Of a stretch of 64,000 nucleotides of DNA, positions 52,861 to 62,605 are shown one piece after another. The position numbers and the translations under genes were made by a program. The notes below the pieces were generated by a model. That model was not told where the DNA came from and made no database searches. It worked only from the letters and a program-made list of their open reading frames with translations. This DNA is from Sacculina carcini (Eukaryota > Arthropoda > Thecostraca > Sacculinidae), in the NCBI GenBank assembly GCA_916048095.2, contig CAJZIA020000002.1:1-64000 (forward strand), read 5' to 3'. Positions within the stretch are counted from its first letter, which is position 1, and every line of letters begins with the position of its first letter.

Positions 52861-53156
52861 GTGAAATCATACACACACACGTTATCCTGGATTTATTGTT
52901 TATGTGTGTGTGTGTGTGTTTGTGTGTTTACAGGGTATAATTTTGAACAAACGACGGTGCCGAATTCGTTCGACTTCGGCTCCAGTAACGGCCAGTTTGG
53001 ACATACATAGCCAGGCAGTTTGCCGAAACTTACACTCACACACACTCACACATACACACATGTGATCAATGGACTTGTAGGATTGTCTGGTTGTTAATCA
53101 TAACAAGTTTTAATGTTTGTGTTGGACGATACGCAGCGGGTGAACTGAGACATTGT

Positions 53157-53202
<46 letters not shown>

Positions 53203-53580
53203 TGAACGACTTCAGATTGTGTGTGTTTGGATTTTGGTGTTTAGTAAGTTTATTGGTCACTCATACAAGCAGTTCAGTCAATAGTACATGTACACGAGTA
53301 CGTATACACGAGATAAAAACTCATGTGACAATAGTCCGACAAGCTCACGCTTCTTTTCGGACTGATACTTAAACACTAAGCAAGACTACTACTATTTGCT
53401 AGCTAGCGCCACAGTCATTCTGATGTATTTATATAGTCGACAACAATCAAATATAGATCACACGCAGAATGAATACATGCATACACGCAGGCTTATATGC
53501 ACACTGGTACGCATGTACATTCATACAGACACATTTACAGAGTTGCATATAAACACACAATGACATATACTTGCACATAT
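52861..53580. other. Intergenic or downstream sequence with microsatellites
   Basis: (CA)n and (GT)n runs (about 52870-52930, 53040-53060, 53155-53200). No gene recognised. Confidence 0.5.
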
Positions 53581-53587
53581 ATATGCA

Positions 53588-53815
53588 TCACGGTACACTG
53601 GAGTATTGTTTGGCCAGTAAATGTTTGCTTAACTCTTTTTTGAAATTGGTAAAGCTTCCTTCTATGAGAAGTTGTTTTATCTCTGACGGCAGACCGTTGA
53701 ATATTCTTGGTCCGTCGTATATAATACTGTTCTTGTATATTTGTGTTCTATATGATGGTAATTCCAGGTCTATGTTGTTTGATCTTGTCAGTCTTTCTCT
53801 GTTCAACAATTGAAA
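53588..53815 (-). pseudogene. 3' fragment of a LINE-D-family element
   Basis: About 74 residues (LNRERLTRSNNIDLELPSYRTQIYKNSIIYDGPRIFNGLP...) matching the C-terminal end of LINE-D at about 46780-46940. Otherwise eroded. Confidence 0.8.
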
Positions 53816-54340
53816 CGGTGTGCACGTGTGTGTATGTGACTTGATATGTGGGTGTTGTTTAGTTTTGTGCTAATATATTGTATTGTGTTTGATTGTTGTG
53901 GGGCTCATGCACAAATTAGTTCTGGAATTATATGAGGAGAGACGAGGATGGTCAATTGTCATTTTGTCTGCTCAGTTGTAAGTTTCTTCATTTCCATCGT
54001 AACATCTCATATTGGGTGTTGCGATTTGTTCGAATATTTCCAACTACTCTGCTAGCTTTCAATGTAAATTTGCCTTGAATTATGTTTGGATATGGACAAA
54101 GGAGGGAGAGGAGAATGATATTGTAGCAGTATATTTAACAATAGTAAAAAAGAACAGGAACAAGTCAATAACGCAAACATTATATACACTATAACCATCC
54201 TCTAGCACACTGAGGAATTTCAAACCTCCGCGTATATCGTTAATTCTAATCACGGCAAAGTATAAACAATAACATCATGTGACATATTGATCAAAGCACC
54301 TCTCATATCAACATCTAACTTAACTCACCTGATTACTACA
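53816..54340. other. Nothing recognised
   Basis: AT-rich, short ORFs only. Confidence 0.45.
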
Positions 54341-55062
54341 ATCACACAAATGACACACACGGCCTCTTCCACGTCTAGAACGAATTCGCTCTGATCTACG
54401 AATTGGCACACGATCATCCGGTGTCAAGCCGGTTCAGGCCGAGCCACTGTCAATCTGGGACGTTGTTTGATCACCCTCAGAGAAACGGACGACGAGGTAT
54501 TCGTCACTCGTGTCCACAGGTGCATTCATGCGGGTTTCCGTACACGCGTCCTTCAGCCGCACATCGTAAACGTGTCTGTACATTCCATCTACTTCAATAT
54601 ACTGAGCAGACACTACATCAGTCACTACACCCTCTGTGTATCTGTCATCACATCGTGCTCCTGGCGGATTCACCCACACTGTATCACCCTTTTTAAACTT
54701 GGGTGCCGCCGGCTCATCATCCAATGCAGAGTTTATCAACGAATCTCACACTGACCCAGTACTTTTAGATCAAAGAGGGTGATGCACTGCCATGAGAGAC
54801 GTCGTCCTGAGGTGTAATGTTGTAAATATGAACAGCTTCAGTGACACTGCATCTTTTTCTTGTTGCAATTACTTTGACGGTACGGTGATTGCGTTCTATT
54901 AATCCGTTGCCAGAGTGTATGCGCGTCTGAACCTAACCTGTACTCCCCATTGATGGGCAAACTGGACAAAGCGTTGACTCCGGAATGACGCTTCGTTGTC
55001 GGTGAGGATCGATTCTGGAGAACCACGGTCGTAAAACACGCCTTGCAGAACGTCGGTTGAAT
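54340..55062 (-). pseudogene. pol: Integrase C-terminal part of an LTR-1-group pol
   Basis: Minus strand: VFYDRGSPESILTDNEASF (about 55050-54990), ERNHRTVKVIA (about 54895), tail module FKKGDTVWVNPPGARCDDRYTEGVV (about 54690-54620) and RRSERIRSRRGR (about 54390), as at the end of LTR-2 pol. Frameshifts and stops break it. It is fused at about 55062 to a different, Gypsy-type integrase. Confidence 0.8.
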
Positions 55063-55544
55063 AGTGATGGAATTGTCTTGTCCCAATCACGTTGAGATAC
55101 ATCAACTGTTTTTGCCAGAAAATCATTCTGAACTCGATGGTAACGCTCTACTTTAGCATTGGCTTGAGGGTGGTATACAGATGCTCGAATATGCCTGATA
55201 TTGCAGAACATATTCAATTGATTGATCACCTCATTGCAAAATTCTGATCCATTATCACTGACAATGACACGGGGACAGGAATGACGGGGAATAATATCTT
55301 CAATTAAAATTCTACATATTTGATCTGCAGACTTGTCTGGTACTGGGAAGGACTCGGGGAATCCGGAAAAATGATCAACAATATTTATTATGAACTTATT
55401 TTCAGCATAACTCAAAGGGAATGGACCGCAACAATCAATTGAGATAATTTCAAAGGGATAATGAGGGATTTGCATGTCTTGCAGAGGTGGCTTTTGTTTG
55501 TGGAGTTTTTTCATATTACATTGAACGCACTTTGTGACATACTG
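55063..55544 (-). pseudogene. pol: Ty3/Gypsy integrase core, downstream part
   Basis: Catalytic triad in a typical Gypsy context: ISIDCCGPF (about 55435), VIVSDNGSEFCN (about 55270), QANAKVERYHR (about 55155). Its upstream continuation (HHCC and RNase H) lies beyond LINE-C at 60182-61053. After the E of the triad the sequence switches to another LTR family. Confidence 0.88.
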
Positions 55545-55848
55545 TGGTATAGTTCAGATACCAGAAACTGGAGGTCGGTCTCTCACTCATCTGCGTGCAC
55601 AGCGTTTGCTTGCATCTCTTCAGTCCTTCAGTCCTTCATATTTGTTATCGTGCAATGTTGATAGTTTTGTTTGTTCACTATTGTGCATAAAAGCATTCTT
55701 TCCAGTATTTTGGGCGTTTTGGATATGCAGTGAAAAGTTTTGCTTTAAATTTCCTTGCAATTCCGTCTTTTTCCGGTGCATCCCGTCATTTTATAGGCAT
55801 TTGTGCGCGCATACTCACTTCAAACCCGAATTTCGGATCGCCTACGCC

Positions 55849-56916
55849 ATGACCACGGACATCTGCGTCATATGCAAGACCGGCGGTGGTGACTCCACGA
55901 GATGTGTCACATGTTCGCTCTGTGACTCATGGGCGCACACTAAGTGCGCGTCGATGCAGGGGGTGAAGCTGGACTCTCTCAAGTCCATCAATTGGGTTTG
56001 CTCTCCATGCATTGGTCGCGCCAAGCTGGCCATTGACATTGCCGGCAATGTGGGTGGTTTCGGTGCCCGGCTGTCATCCATAGAGTCGAAAATTTCTTCG
56101 CTGGCGACTGCCTCGGTCTCTCCTCCGCCGATTTCTGCATTTCCGTTGACTGGTACTGAGAGAGTCCCTGTGCGCTCCTATACTGTCGTTGTCAAGTCGC
56201 GTGGTTCTTCTCCTGTGGTCGCTGAGTCGGTGGCTCCGGCACTCACGGATGTCCCGGTAGCAAGTTCTCGCCCGACTGCCGGCGGTGGGCTTGTTCTGCG
56301 CTGCAATTCGTCTGCTGATGCTGTGCGTGCCGCTGATTGCGTTCGCTCGGCGCTGCCCGATACTGACGTCAGTGTTCCGGCGGACTCTCCTCGGCAACCT
56401 AAGATTACGCTTGCGCATGTGCCTGTCGATATTTCAGCCGAAGATATAGTCGCCTCCCTCAAGAGGAAAAATTCATTTCTGTCGGCTGTTTCGTCCTCTG
56501 AACTTCATCTGCTTTTCTTGACGAAACCCAAGACCTCAGGCGTTCATGCGGTGTTTTCTTTGTCACCGAAATGCCGCTCTCTGATCCGCTCTATGGGAGA
56601 CCGGTTGTTCGTGGGCTTGCAGTCGTGTGCGGTGTACGACCGCTTCTGGGTAGCTCGCTGCTTCCGCTGTGCTGGTCTGGGCCACAAGGCCATCCACTGT
56701 AATCACCCTGAATCTTGTGGACATTGTGCAGGTCCTCATCGGTCCTCTCAATGTGATCGTACTGGGGCAGCTAAATGCCGCAACTGTGTTCAGGCAGGAC
56801 TTCCTCACTCCCACTCGTCTTTCAGCTCCTCTTGCCCTTCATTCATCGGTGTGCGTAATTCTCTTCGCCTCCGCACTGCGACTGATGATTCTCCTGTTGC
56901 TTCTCCTCAGGCTTGA
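55849..56916 (+). CDS. LINE-C ORF1 (PHD finger and zinc knuckles)
   Basis: 355 residues from ATG 55849. N-terminal PHD-type finger (CVICKTGGGDSTRCVTCSLCDSWAHTKC...WVCSPC, residues 5-55). Middle Ser/Pro-rich, then a possible RRM-like segment (ITLAHVPVDISAEDIVASLKRK). C-terminal CCHC-type clusters (CFRCAGLGHKAIHC, CGHCAGPHRSSQC, CRNCVQAG, about 56660-56820). ORF1 proteins with PHD fingers occur in CR1/L2-type LINEs and presumably bind the element's RNA. Intact. The only stop before ORF2 is the TGA at 56914-56916. Confidence 0.85.
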   Translation: MTTDICVICKTGGGDSTRCVTCSLCDSWAHTKCASMQGVKLDSLKSINWVCSPCIGRAKLAIDIAGNVGGFGARLSSIESKISSLATASVSPPPISAFPLTGTERVPVRSYTVVVKSRGSSPVVAESVAPALTDVPVASSRPTAGGGLVLRCNSSADAVRAADCVRSALPDTDVSVPADSPRQPKITLAHVPVDISAEDIVASLKRKNSFLSAVSSSELHLLFLTKPKTSGVHAVFSLSPKCRSLIRSMGDRLFVGLQSCAVYDRFWVARCFRCAGLGHKAIHCNHPESCGHCAGPHRSSQCDRTGAAKCRNCVQAGLPHSHSSFSSSCPSFIGVRNSLRLRTATDDSPVASPQA

Positions 56917-59817
56917 CTACTTCCCCTTTCTCACCACTCCTCTCACTCTACTGTTGCTACCCCTATTACTTTCCCTCCAACATCCCGTCCTTCTCATCTT
57001 TCCATTGGGCTTCTTAACATTCGTTCCTGCAGAAATAAAACTCTTCCGATCTGTAATTTAATCTCTTCATTCAATCTCTCTATTTTGTGTTTAACTGAAA
57101 CCTGGCTTCTCGATTCTGATGTTTCTTCTTTCGCTGCAAATTTTCCCTCCTCTTACAATTTCTTGCACGAATCTCGCTCACATTCTAAATCTTCTGGCGG
57201 TGGAGTTGGCTGTATATTTTCCAAGTCTTTCTCTGTTTCTCCTGTAAATGACCTGATTCCGGATTGCTCCTCATTTGAATTCCTTGCACTCTCCCTTGCT
57301 GTTCCTTCTTTCTCTAAATTTTGTTTTTTGATAGTCTACCGTCATAATCACCCTGGCTCATCTCCTCTTTTCCTTAACGAATTTCCTTACCTCATCGATG
57401 CTGTCTCCTCGCGTTTCTCCAGCGACTTCTTCGTCGTAGGGGATTTCAATTTCTGGGTTGACTCCCCATCCAATAATCCTTACTGTCAAAACTTCATTCC
57501 TCTTCTTCAGGCACTCGGTCTATCAATTTTGAATTCTTTTCCTACTCACATATCTGGTCACTCTCTTGACCTATTTCTCTCTCCCGCTTCCGCTATCTCC
57601 TCAGACCGTCCTCCTCCTGATGTTTTCACATTGCCTTCTGATCCAAATATTTCTGACCATTGCCTCTTCTTCACTTCCTTTCTCCCGTGCTGCTTGTCCT
57701 CCACCATTCTCATATCGCAATTACAAACAGTTTGATCCTGCTAAATTTACTTCACTTTTATCTTCCTTACTTCCTCTCGACCGCTTCTACTGGCTCCCTC
57801 TCCGCGATATTTTTCCAGCCATTTCAGATGTTCTCTCAGGTATAAATGATGTTATGTTTCCTTTGGTCACTCGGTCTAAACCTCTCACTTCTTCTCCCCC
57901 TTGGTTCTCCTCTCATCTTCATTCTCTTAAACATACTCAGCGGCGTGCCGAAACTGTCTGGAGTAGAACTCGATCTTCACAGGATTGGGAACTACTTTGC
58001 TCTGCCCGGTCGTCTTATGTTTCTGCATTACATATTGCCAAACAAGATTTTTACAAATCCAAACTTGCTTCCCTTTCCCGTTCTTCTAAATCTCTTTGGT
58101 CCTCTCTCAATTCTCTCTGCGGTCTCCGATCTCCTTCTACCTCGTGTGATCTTACAGCCTCTCAGTTTGCGTCTTTTTTCTCTGCAAAAATTGATTCTGT
58201 TCTAAAGAATATCCCTCCTTTCCGATCCTCCCTCTGTCATACTCGCACTTCCGAAAATTTTCCTTCATTTTCTTTTGTCTCGCTTCCTGACATTCTCCAC
58301 CTTTTGTCTTCAATCAAGATGTCCCACTCTCCCTCGGACTCAATTAATTTTCGAGCTATTTCAGTGTCTCTTCCTTATCTTGTGCCTTACATTCTCCACC
58401 TTATCAACTCTTCTTTTCTGCATGGTGTTTTCTTGCCAGACAAACATGCTATTGTTCGACCCATTATAAAAAACCTACTCTTGATCCCGCTGCTGTCCCC
58501 AATTACCGTCCTATATCTCTCCTCAGTCTTCCCTCCAAACTCCTTGAATCCGCTATTTCATTGCAACTCTCTCCTTACATCTCTAAATTCCTTGACCCGT
58601 GTCAATCTGGTTTCCGCTCTGCTCACTCTACTGAATCTGTACTTATTTCCTTGTGTAATGATACCCTTTCACACTTCTACCGTCAATCTGTCCTCTTGGT
58701 ATTACTTGATCTGTCCTCGGCTTTTGATCTTGTTAGTCACCCTATTATTATTCGTGATCTTTCCTGTTTGGGTCTATCTTCTTCCGCCCTTTCTCTTCTG
58801 AAATCTTACCTCACTGATCGTGCTTACTCAGTTGACTTCAATTCCTCTACCTCTGCTCACTTCCCTCTTCGATCTGGTGTTCCCCAAGGTTCCGTCCTTG
58901 GCCCACTATTATTTAATCTTTATATGTCTTCTCTTTGCCCTGTTCTTCGAAAACATTCCATTACATTCAAAATCTATGCCGATGACATCCAATTCCTCAT
59001 TCCTGTCACTCCTGATACTCCCTCCTTTCTCTCTGATATACTTTCTGAAATTTCCTCATGGGCCGCCTCTCGGCAGTTGTACTTGAATACTTCTAAGTCT
59101 GAGTTCATCGTCCTCCATCGACCTCGTATTTCACCTCCTCTTCTCCCATTTCCTATCTCAACTGCTGTTCGCAATCTCGGCTCTATCTTTGTCTCTTCGC
59201 TCTCCTGCTTTGACAATATCGTTTCTGTCGCCCGCACTTGTCGTCTTATTCTGCGCTCTCTCTACCCTATACGTCCCTATCTTGATAAAAATTCCGCCAT
59301 CACTCTTGTTCATTCTCTCATTTTCCCCAGGTTAGACTACTGCAACTCGCTATACTTTATTGCTCCTCGTTCTCATCTCTTAATCCTTCAGCGTGTGATC
59401 AACCAATCTTGTCGATTTGTCTTTCATCCTACCTTTTCTCGCCACACGTCTCACCTACTTTTTCAACTCCACTGGCTTCCTATCATCCCACGAATTCATT
59501 TTCGCCTTTGCTGTCTCATTTACAAGCTTCTGCATGATCCTCACCAACCTTCTTATCTTGCTAATCTTTTGTCTCCCACTGACTCACACTCCTCTCGTCG
59601 CCCCCTTCCTCTCGCTTGTCCTCTTGCATCTAATGAGTCTTCCTGGTCCTCTAAATCGTTCTTCTTTTACGCCCCTCGCTTGTATAATTATCTTCCCTCT
59701 CATATCACCCGCGCCTCTTCATTTCGGTCATTCCGCCATCGGCTTCGCCTGTACCTTTTTGACATTTCATTTGATCCCGTCTCTCACTCACTCTCTCCTT
59801 TCGCCTCTCTGTGATAT
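56917..59817 (+). pseudogene. LINE-C ORF2 (AP endonuclease and reverse transcriptase)
   Basis: Open in the same frame as ORF1 directly after its TGA, with no ATG for well over 100 codons. Endonuclease: LLNIRSCRNK, CLTETWLL (about 57091), VVGDFNFWVDSP (about 57436), SDHCLFF (about 57652). A frame change at about 57660-57735 and a compensating one at about 58465-58560. RT: YRPISLLSLPSKLLESA, FRSAHSTESVL, LLDLSSAFDLVSH (about 58705), GVPQGSVLGPLLFNLY (about 58876), catalytic IYADDIQF (about 58973), then the C-terminal LHWLPIIPRIHFRLCCLIYKLL typical of L2/CR1. Ends at 59815-59817. Two frameshifts are the only damage I see. Confidence 0.87.
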
Positions 59818-60181
59818 TGTTTGAACTATTTCTCCGTTTCATGATTGTTTCAATTCTCGTTGTCTTATTTTTCCCTGTCTTGAGCACAGTTACTGCTTCC
59901 TTTCTTTCCTTGCTGCTATATTTATTCTATTGTGAATGTTCTTTGTGATAATTCTCTGTCGATTTTATTGTTCGAACATACCACTTGATTTTTTGGAACT
60001 GTGCCCTTTGTGCTTGTGCTTGCTATTTACCAATTTTGGTTGTTTTGTGACTTCTCTTTCTTTTACTTGCTCATTTCTCCCATATTCTTTACAATTGTCG
60101 TTTTATCTCAATTGATGTTTTCCCTTTTTCGCGCTTGTGTTTTACCGGCGCTATAGCAAATACACGTTGTCGTTGTCGTTG
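59818..60181 (+). other. LINE-C 3' UTR and microsatellite tail
   Basis: Pyrimidine-rich non-coding sequence ending in a short (TTGTCG)n tail. Confidence 0.7.
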
Positions 60182-61053
60182 TACTGAACTACATCTTTAT
60201 ACATGTCGGGCCAGAAATATCGTGATCGTATTTTTGTATACGTTTTATCAATTCCAAAGTGTCCACCTAAGTATCCGTCATGGGCTTCCTTAATTAATAA
60301 TGGTCTGAAAAGTGATGAAACGCACAACTGCATGCCGGGATGTTTGTTACAATGGTCGGGGTCTGATATGTGATACAATAATTCATCATGCATTACAAAT
60401 GATTTCACTTCTTTTGTTGGTCGTAAGTTGCATTCTTTACCTTTATCATTAATTATGGTAATTATGGCTGCAAAATATTTGTCTTCTCTTTGTAAATTTT
60501 TAAGATTTTTCGAGATTCTTATAATTTCTTCACAGTTATCCTCAATATCTTTATTTTCTGGGCATGCCTCTATTGTACTATTCAATTGTGCCCCTGCGTA
60601 AGTATCAGAATCAATGAGGTTTACTTCAGTTTCTTCTGTCGGCAATCTTGATAGAGCGTCTGCAACAATATTCTTTGATCCTGGAATATATTCGACATTA
60701 CATTTATATTCGTCCAGCATGATAGCCCATCGTTGTATGTGTGGGTTCCTCATTTCAGATGTAAAAAGATGTTGCAACGGCTTATGATCACAATATACGG
60801 TGAATTTAGCTCCGTACAAATATGGTCGAAACTTCTGACAAGAGTACATAATATCATAAGCTAGATATCATATCATAAGAGATCACAATGGCATAAGCTT
60901 CTTTTTCGATTATTGGCCAGTTCATCTGTGAGTTAGATAGCTGATCTGACAGAAACTGAATCACCCTTTCTTGTCCATTATTTGTTTCTTGTACTAATGC
61001 ACTGCCTATTCCAACATCTGAGGCGTCTGTGTATAATTTGAATGGCTTGTTCA
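60182..61053 (-). pseudogene. pol: Ty3/Gypsy RNase H and integrase zinc-finger part
   Basis: Minus strand: KLYTDASDVGIGSALVQ (about 61035), EKEAYAIV, VYCDHKPLQHLF (about 60795), QRWAIMLDEY, IPGSKNIVADALSR (about 60670), then the spacer and GHFGIDKTYTKIRSRYFWPDMYKDV (about 60265-60190). Small duplication/frameshift at about 60850. It is the upstream continuation of the integrase at 55063. RT and protease are missing; at 61053 it is cut by LTR-5. Confidence 0.9.
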
Positions 61054-61390
61054 TGTGTATTATGTGTATTGTGTGCGTGCATGTGTATTTGTGTGCGTAC
61101 GTGGGAGTGTGATTTTGTGTACGTTGTTGTATGCGCGCGCGGAGGTAGCTGCGTCACACAAGCGCGAGCGATGAGTGCATGCATGCGCGGGTGGTATCCG
61201 CCCGGAGTCAACGGTCGCTCGTGCATGTTGGGCAGGGCGTTACTGGTGAAGTGAGAGTGTGGTGTTTGTGCAGTGGTTTAGAGTGTTGTTCGGTGGAGAG
61301 AGTAGTATTTAGTGCATTGTGTTGCGGTGTGATCGTGTGGAATTGTGCTTTCTTGTTGTTTTTTATTTTTCGTGCTTACATTCAAATACA
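61054..61390 (+). repeat. Presumed 5' LTR of LTR-5
   Basis: tgtgtattatg ... ttcaaataca. The end is defined by the primer site; the start by the end of Gypsy homology. It cannot be confirmed without the 3' LTR. Confidence 0.65.
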
Positions 61391-61402
61391 AGCTAACCGG
61401 CC
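61391..61402 (+). promoter_or_regulatory. Primer-binding site of LTR-5, tRNA-Ile 5'-end complement
   Basis: AGCTAACCGGCC directly after ...aaataca is the reverse complement of GGCCGGTTAGCT, nucleotides 1-12 of animal tRNA-Ile(AAU) (recalled). Same length and position as the tRNA-Phe version in the other elements. Confidence 0.7.
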
Positions 61403-61411
61403 GTTCGAAAA

Positions 61412-61993
61412 ATGGAGTCTTCATGTGGTTTCGACGCTCGCGTGATACCAGAATTTGATGGTCAGAGTGACATTGTGGAATGGTGGACTCGCACGGAGAT
61501 GATGTGTCAGCTCAAAGGCGTCGATGTGATGAGCGTAGTGCCACTACGTCTCTCAAAAGGCGCGTTTGTTGTGTGTTCCCAACTGCCGGATGAAATTCGT
61601 CGTTGTGCGAAAGGGACTCGCAGCGCTTTGTTCTCGGCGTTTGGAGTGGACAGATTCCGTGCATTCGCCCTGTTCACCAGTCGTCTTCTGCAAGAAGGTG
61701 AGTCGCCTGACGTATATTTGGCAGACTTAAAAAAGCTTGCAGTTTCATTCGGTGGCGTATCCGATAATCTGCTGATATGTGCATTTGTAAATGGCCTACC
61801 CGAGCACGTGGCGACCAGTATTCGTGCAAGCACAGTGTCAGAGTCTCTGTCGCTGAGTGATATTACGAGCAGAACTCGCATGGTATTACAAACGACAAAA
61901 AGCCCGCCGAACTGTTTAGCCGCCAATGTCGGGTCGCTTTCACCCCGAAAATGCTATATTTGCATCGTGCATCGTGTAAATCATCGTAAATAA
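61412..61993 (+). pseudogene. gag: LTR-5 gag, truncated
   Basis: MESSCGFDARVIPEFDGQ... similar to LTR-1 and LTR-2 gag through the capsid-like region (DVYLADLKKLAVSFGGVSDN...FVNGLPEHV). At the first knuckle (KCYIC, about 61950) it runs into the inverted segment and a stop at 61991-61993. Confidence 0.85.
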
Positions 61994-62605
61994 TCATGTA
62001 AATAATCGTGGTAGTCAAGCCACTTCCACTTGCAAGTCCACATGTTTTTAGCTGCATCGAACCGTGCCTCATGTCCAGGTTTTGACTGAACAATATCACC
62101 AGCCGCAGCACAGTATGCAGCCTTGGCACTCACTTGAAAATGCACCCCACCGTCAGCACTTACACAAACACCCCCCAGCGCTGATATGGCGTTCATTCCC
62201 AGAATCGCATCATATCCCATCGGCTTGTGCTGCACAACAAGGGCTTTTACAACAACTGACTGTTTCTCGACACTCACACAACATTCACCAACACCCGAAC
62301 AGTCAAAGCTCATGCCACCCAAAGTATTCACATGAGTCGTTACTGGTGTCCATGCTCTACAAACTCCACTCCACACAATACAGCGAGAGCAACCGGTATC
62401 AACAAGCACACAAGACTCACGTTGATCAATAAACACAGTGAATGAGGGAAGCGCCTCATTGCTCACTGAGGAGAGGGTGCTGGCGCTGACGAACCCTCTC
62501 CTTCCTCGTTTCCCTGACAGTCCTTCGCCATGTGACCCAACTTGGAACAATTGTAACATCGCATCCGATATTTCCTTTTGGGGCACTCTCTACTCAAATG
62601 ATCAG
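61981..62605 (-). pseudogene. LTR-5 inverted segment: gag zinc knuckle and protease
   Basis: Read on the minus strand: HLSRECPKRK, CYNCSKLGHMAKDC (gag knuckle, about 62550), a frameshift cassette, then the protease-region frame (CVLVDTGCSRCIVW about 62400; YDAILGMNAISALGG) ending at ...TCKWKWLDY. In LTR-1 this lies between gag and RT on the plus strand, so the segment is flipped. Confidence 0.88.
62451..62514 (-). promoter_or_regulatory. -1 frameshift signal of LTR-5 (in the inverted segment)
   Basis: Minus strand: GGGAAAC (62514-62508) in X_XXY_YYZ gag phase, 6-nt spacer, 9-bp stem GGAGAGGGT/ACCCTCTCC (62501-62493 with 62478-62470), 14-nt loop; loop GCGCC (62486-62482) can pair with GGCGC (62455-62451). 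Confidence 0.82.

Larger units (their letters stand above)
55545..60181 (+). mobile_element. LINE-C, near-complete L2/CR1-like LINE inserted in the Gypsy pol
   Basis: Target duplication TACTG (55540-55544, 60182-60186). 3' tail of (TTGTCG)n-like repeats ending cgttgtcgttgtcgttg. Two ORFs, PHD/CCHC ORF1 and endonuclease-RT ORF2. 4.64 kb, apparently full length or nearly so. Removing it rejoins the Gypsy integrase frame. Confidence 0.9.

Noticed and set aside
54240..54330. Minus-strand donor-like aggtgagtt as evidence for a host exon
   Set aside because: The preceding frame is the RRSERIR tail of a retrotransposon pol, so no exon is needed.
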